Source of the DNA: Paracoccaceae bacterium
GTDB taxonomy: Bacteria > Pseudomonadota > Alphaproteobacteria > Rhodobacterales > Rhodobacteraceae
Direction of reading: 5' to 3'
Assembly (NCBI GenBank): GCA_002712045.1
Contig: PARX01000035.1
Span: 22,806-31,107 of the forward strand
Length of the DNA stretch: 8,302 bases
Made by a program: the position numbers and the translations under genes. The notes under the pieces are model-generated. The model was not told the origin of the DNA. It did no database searches and saw nothing but the letters and a program-made list of their open reading frames with translations. Shown here piece after piece: positions 6,808 through 8,302 of the stretch. How positions within the stretch are numbered: position 1 is the first letter of the stretch; each line of letters starts with the position of its first letter.

Positions 6808-6880
6808 TATTCTGGATTTACTTGTATATTACACATGATTATCTGTGGTAAATTATGGATACGATCAAAATGGGAAAAAG

Positions 6881-8302
6881 ATGGCCAAATCTATTATGAT
6901 TCAAGGAGCCGGCTCAAATGTCGGCAAATCCTTATTAGTAGCTGGAATTTGTCGTGCCTTAAATAATAGAGGTTACAAAGTAAGCCCATTTAAGCCTCAA
7001 AATATGTCCAATAACGCTGCGGTTACAAAAAATCATGGTGAGATCGGCCGAGCACAAGCCTTACAAGCTCTCGCATCAAGAGTAGAATCTCATACTGATT
7101 TAAACCCCGTATTATTAAAACCAGAATCTGAAATTGGCAGCCAAGTTATTGTTAATGGGCAAAGAGTAGCTACAGTCAAAGCTCGCGAATATGCAAAGCT
7201 AAAACCTCAGCTTTTAGCCTCAGTATTAAAAAGCTTCAAAAATTTAAAGAAAAAAAATGATTTTATCGTAGTAGAAGGTGCTGGCAGCCCAGCTGAAGTG
7301 AATCTTCGTAAGGGTGACATAGCAAATATGGGTTTTGCGGAGGCTGCAGGCGTACCAGTTATAATTATTGGTGATATAGATCGAGGCGGAGTAATTGCAC
7401 AACTGGTTGGAACAAAAAACATATTAACCAAACAAGACTCCAATCGAATAAAAGGATTTATAATCAACAAATTCAGAGGAGATGTAAGCTTATTTGATGA
7501 AGGTCTGAGAATTACAGAATACAAGACAAACTGGTCATCTCTTGGTGTGGTTCCTTGGTTTGATGAAGCAAACATACTTCCAGCTGAAGATATTCTTGAT
7601 ATTTCTTCGTCAAGTGGGGATCAGATTAAGATTGTTGTACCAAAATTAAAACGTATTGCAAATTTTGATGATCTAGATCCACTAAAAATTGAGCCCAGTA
7701 TTTCGTTAGAAATTATTGAACGAGGAAACCCTCTTCCACAAGATGCTGCTCTAATTTTGATTCCAGGGTCTAAGTCTACCATTAGTGACTTGGAGGATTT
7801 TTACGATCAGGGGTGGGATATCGATCTAAAGGCGCATTTGAGACGAGGTGGCAAAATTTTGGGGATTTGTGGCGGATATCAAATGTTGGGTAAAATGATC
7901 CACGATCCAAACGGAATAGAAGGGCCACCAAAAAGTATAGAAGGTTTGGGCTTGCTCGACATAGAAACAACGATGTCAGAAAATAAAATATTGCAAGAAA
8001 TTACTGCTCAAACAAAAGAGGGAAATATTGATGTAAAGGGCTACGAAATACATATAGGAAAATCAGAGGGTAAAGATCTAACTAACAGTTGGTTATCTGT
8101 GGATGGTAAATCTGTTTCTGCAGCAACTAAAGACGGAAATATTCAAGGATGTTACATACATGGAATTTTTTCTAACGATTCATTTAGATCTAACTATATA
8201 AAGGGTTTGGGCGCCACACCTTCTGAATTAAAATTTGATGCAAAAGTGGATATTACCTTAGATCAACTTTCTAAGCACATAGAGCGGTTTATCGATTTAG
8301 AA
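6881..8302 (+). CDS. cobQ: Cobyric acid synthase (adenosylcobyrinate a,c-diamide amidotransferase), extreme C-terminus cut by window edge
   Basis: CobQ uses glutamine and ATP to amidate four carboxylates (b, d, e, g) of adenosylcobyrinate a,c-diamide, giving cobyric acid in cobalamin synthesis. The frame runs 474 codons to the window edge without a stop; the family is about 480-500 residues, so little is missing. The N-terminal dethiobiotin-synthetase-like ATPase domain has a P-loop 'GAGSNVGKS' (9-17), 'PFKPQNMSNNA' (36-46), 'VVEGAGSPAE' (130-139) and 'IIGDIDRGG' (162-170). The C-terminal class I glutamine amidotransferase-like domain has 'LIPGSKSTI' (293-301), the nucleophile Cys330 in 'ILGICGGYQML' and the catalytic His427 in 'GCYIHGIF'. 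GGGA 5 bases before the ATG is a plausible ribosome site; nearby upstream ATGs (6855, 6870) are out of frame. It is divergent from the HD gene and no other cob gene is in view to the left. Its presence implies cobalamin synthesis, or salvage of a late precursor. Confidence 0.96.
   Translation, partial: MAKSIMIQGAGSNVGKSLLVAGICRALNNRGYKVSPFKPQNMSNNAAVTKNHGEIGRAQALQALASRVESHTDLNPVLLKPESEIGSQVIVNGQRVATVKAREYAKLKPQLLASVLKSFKNLKKKNDFIVVEGAGSPAEVNLRKGDIANMGFAEAAGVPVIIIGDIDRGGVIAQLVGTKNILTKQDSNRIKGFIINKFRGDVSLFDEGLRITEYKTNWSSLGVVPWFDEANILPAEDILDISSSSGDQIKIVVPKLKRIANFDDLDPLKIEPSISLEIIERGNPLPQDAALILIPGSKSTISDLEDFYDQGWDIDLKAHLRRGGKILGICGGYQMLGKMIHDPNGIEGPPKSIEGLGLLDIETTMSENKILQEITAQTKEGNIDVKGYEIHIGKSEGKDLTNSWLSVDGKSVSAATKDGNIQGCYIHGIFSNDSFRSNYIKGLGATPSELKFDAKVDITLDQLSKHIERFIDLE

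Larger units (their letters stand above)
6540..6880. other. 341-bp AT-rich divergent intergenic region between the HD gene and cobQ
   Basis: No gene-like frame or tRNA was found here. The left part holds the ribosome site and promoter of the HD gene and an imperfect inverted repeat. The right part holds two palindromes that precede cobQ. I searched by eye for the conserved B12 box and the other helices of an adenosylcobalamin riboswitch and saw none. No confident promoter for cobQ could be picked: TATATT at 6825-6830 could be a -10 box, but no -35 box sits at the right distance. Confidence 0.6.

Noticed and set aside
6855..6899. A 14-codon leader frame (starting MDTIKMGKRW) overlapping the cobQ start, as a translational attenuator
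   Set aside because: No distinct ribosome site, no informative codon run, and short frames like this are common by chance.
7207..7575. Antisense open frame of 122 codons within cobQ
   Set aside because: It is a shadow of the cobQ reading frame; low-complexity translation and no start signals. The same applies to the antisense frames inside valS (for example 4326-4706).

Overview
The window is an AT-rich stretch (estimated by eye as high-30s percent G+C, not computed) of a bacterial chromosome. It carries six protein genes, two of them cut by the window ends. The valyl-tRNA synthetase, the tyrosine-phosphatase family at the left edge and the aerobic-type cobyric acid synthase all look alphaproteobacterial. 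Low G+C, compact spacing and ordinary housekeeping content would suit a free-living, perhaps marine, alphaproteobacterium. This placement is inference from remembered family resemblance, not from a search. I see no insertion sequence, phage gene, CRISPR array, tRNA or rRNA.

Layout, left to right. A CX5R protein tyrosine/dual-specificity phosphatase is read leftward off the window edge. A class V PLP aminotransferase of the alanine/serine-glyoxylate type is read rightward. The two share a 134-bp divergent promoter region with a clear sigma70-like promoter and an inverted repeat. The class V gene converges, 27 bp apart, on a HisC-like class I/II aminotransferase. That gene lies 26 bp behind valS and probably shares its transcript. 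Further right, also on the minus strand, is a 206-residue HD-domain protein, separated from valS by 134 bp holding an 11-bp-arm inverted repeat. After a 341-bp gene-free divergent region, cobQ is read rightward off the right edge.

The genes do not form one pathway. valS supplies Val-tRNA, cobQ amidates the cobalamin ring, and the two aminotransferases and the phosphatase have substrates that sequence alone does not fix. The most interesting gene is the HD protein. It keeps the full His / His-Asp / His / His / Asp set expected of the PhnZ-like mixed-valent diiron oxygenases, so the default label 'phosphohydrolase' is probably wrong.

The most interesting non-coding signal is a pair of similar imperfect inverted repeats, at 617-644 and 6648-6677. 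Each lies exactly 2 bp upstream of the predicted -35 box of a minus-strand promoter, one for the phosphatase and one for the HD gene. This suggests, without proving, a shared regulator. I found no convincing wholly new multi-gene system here.
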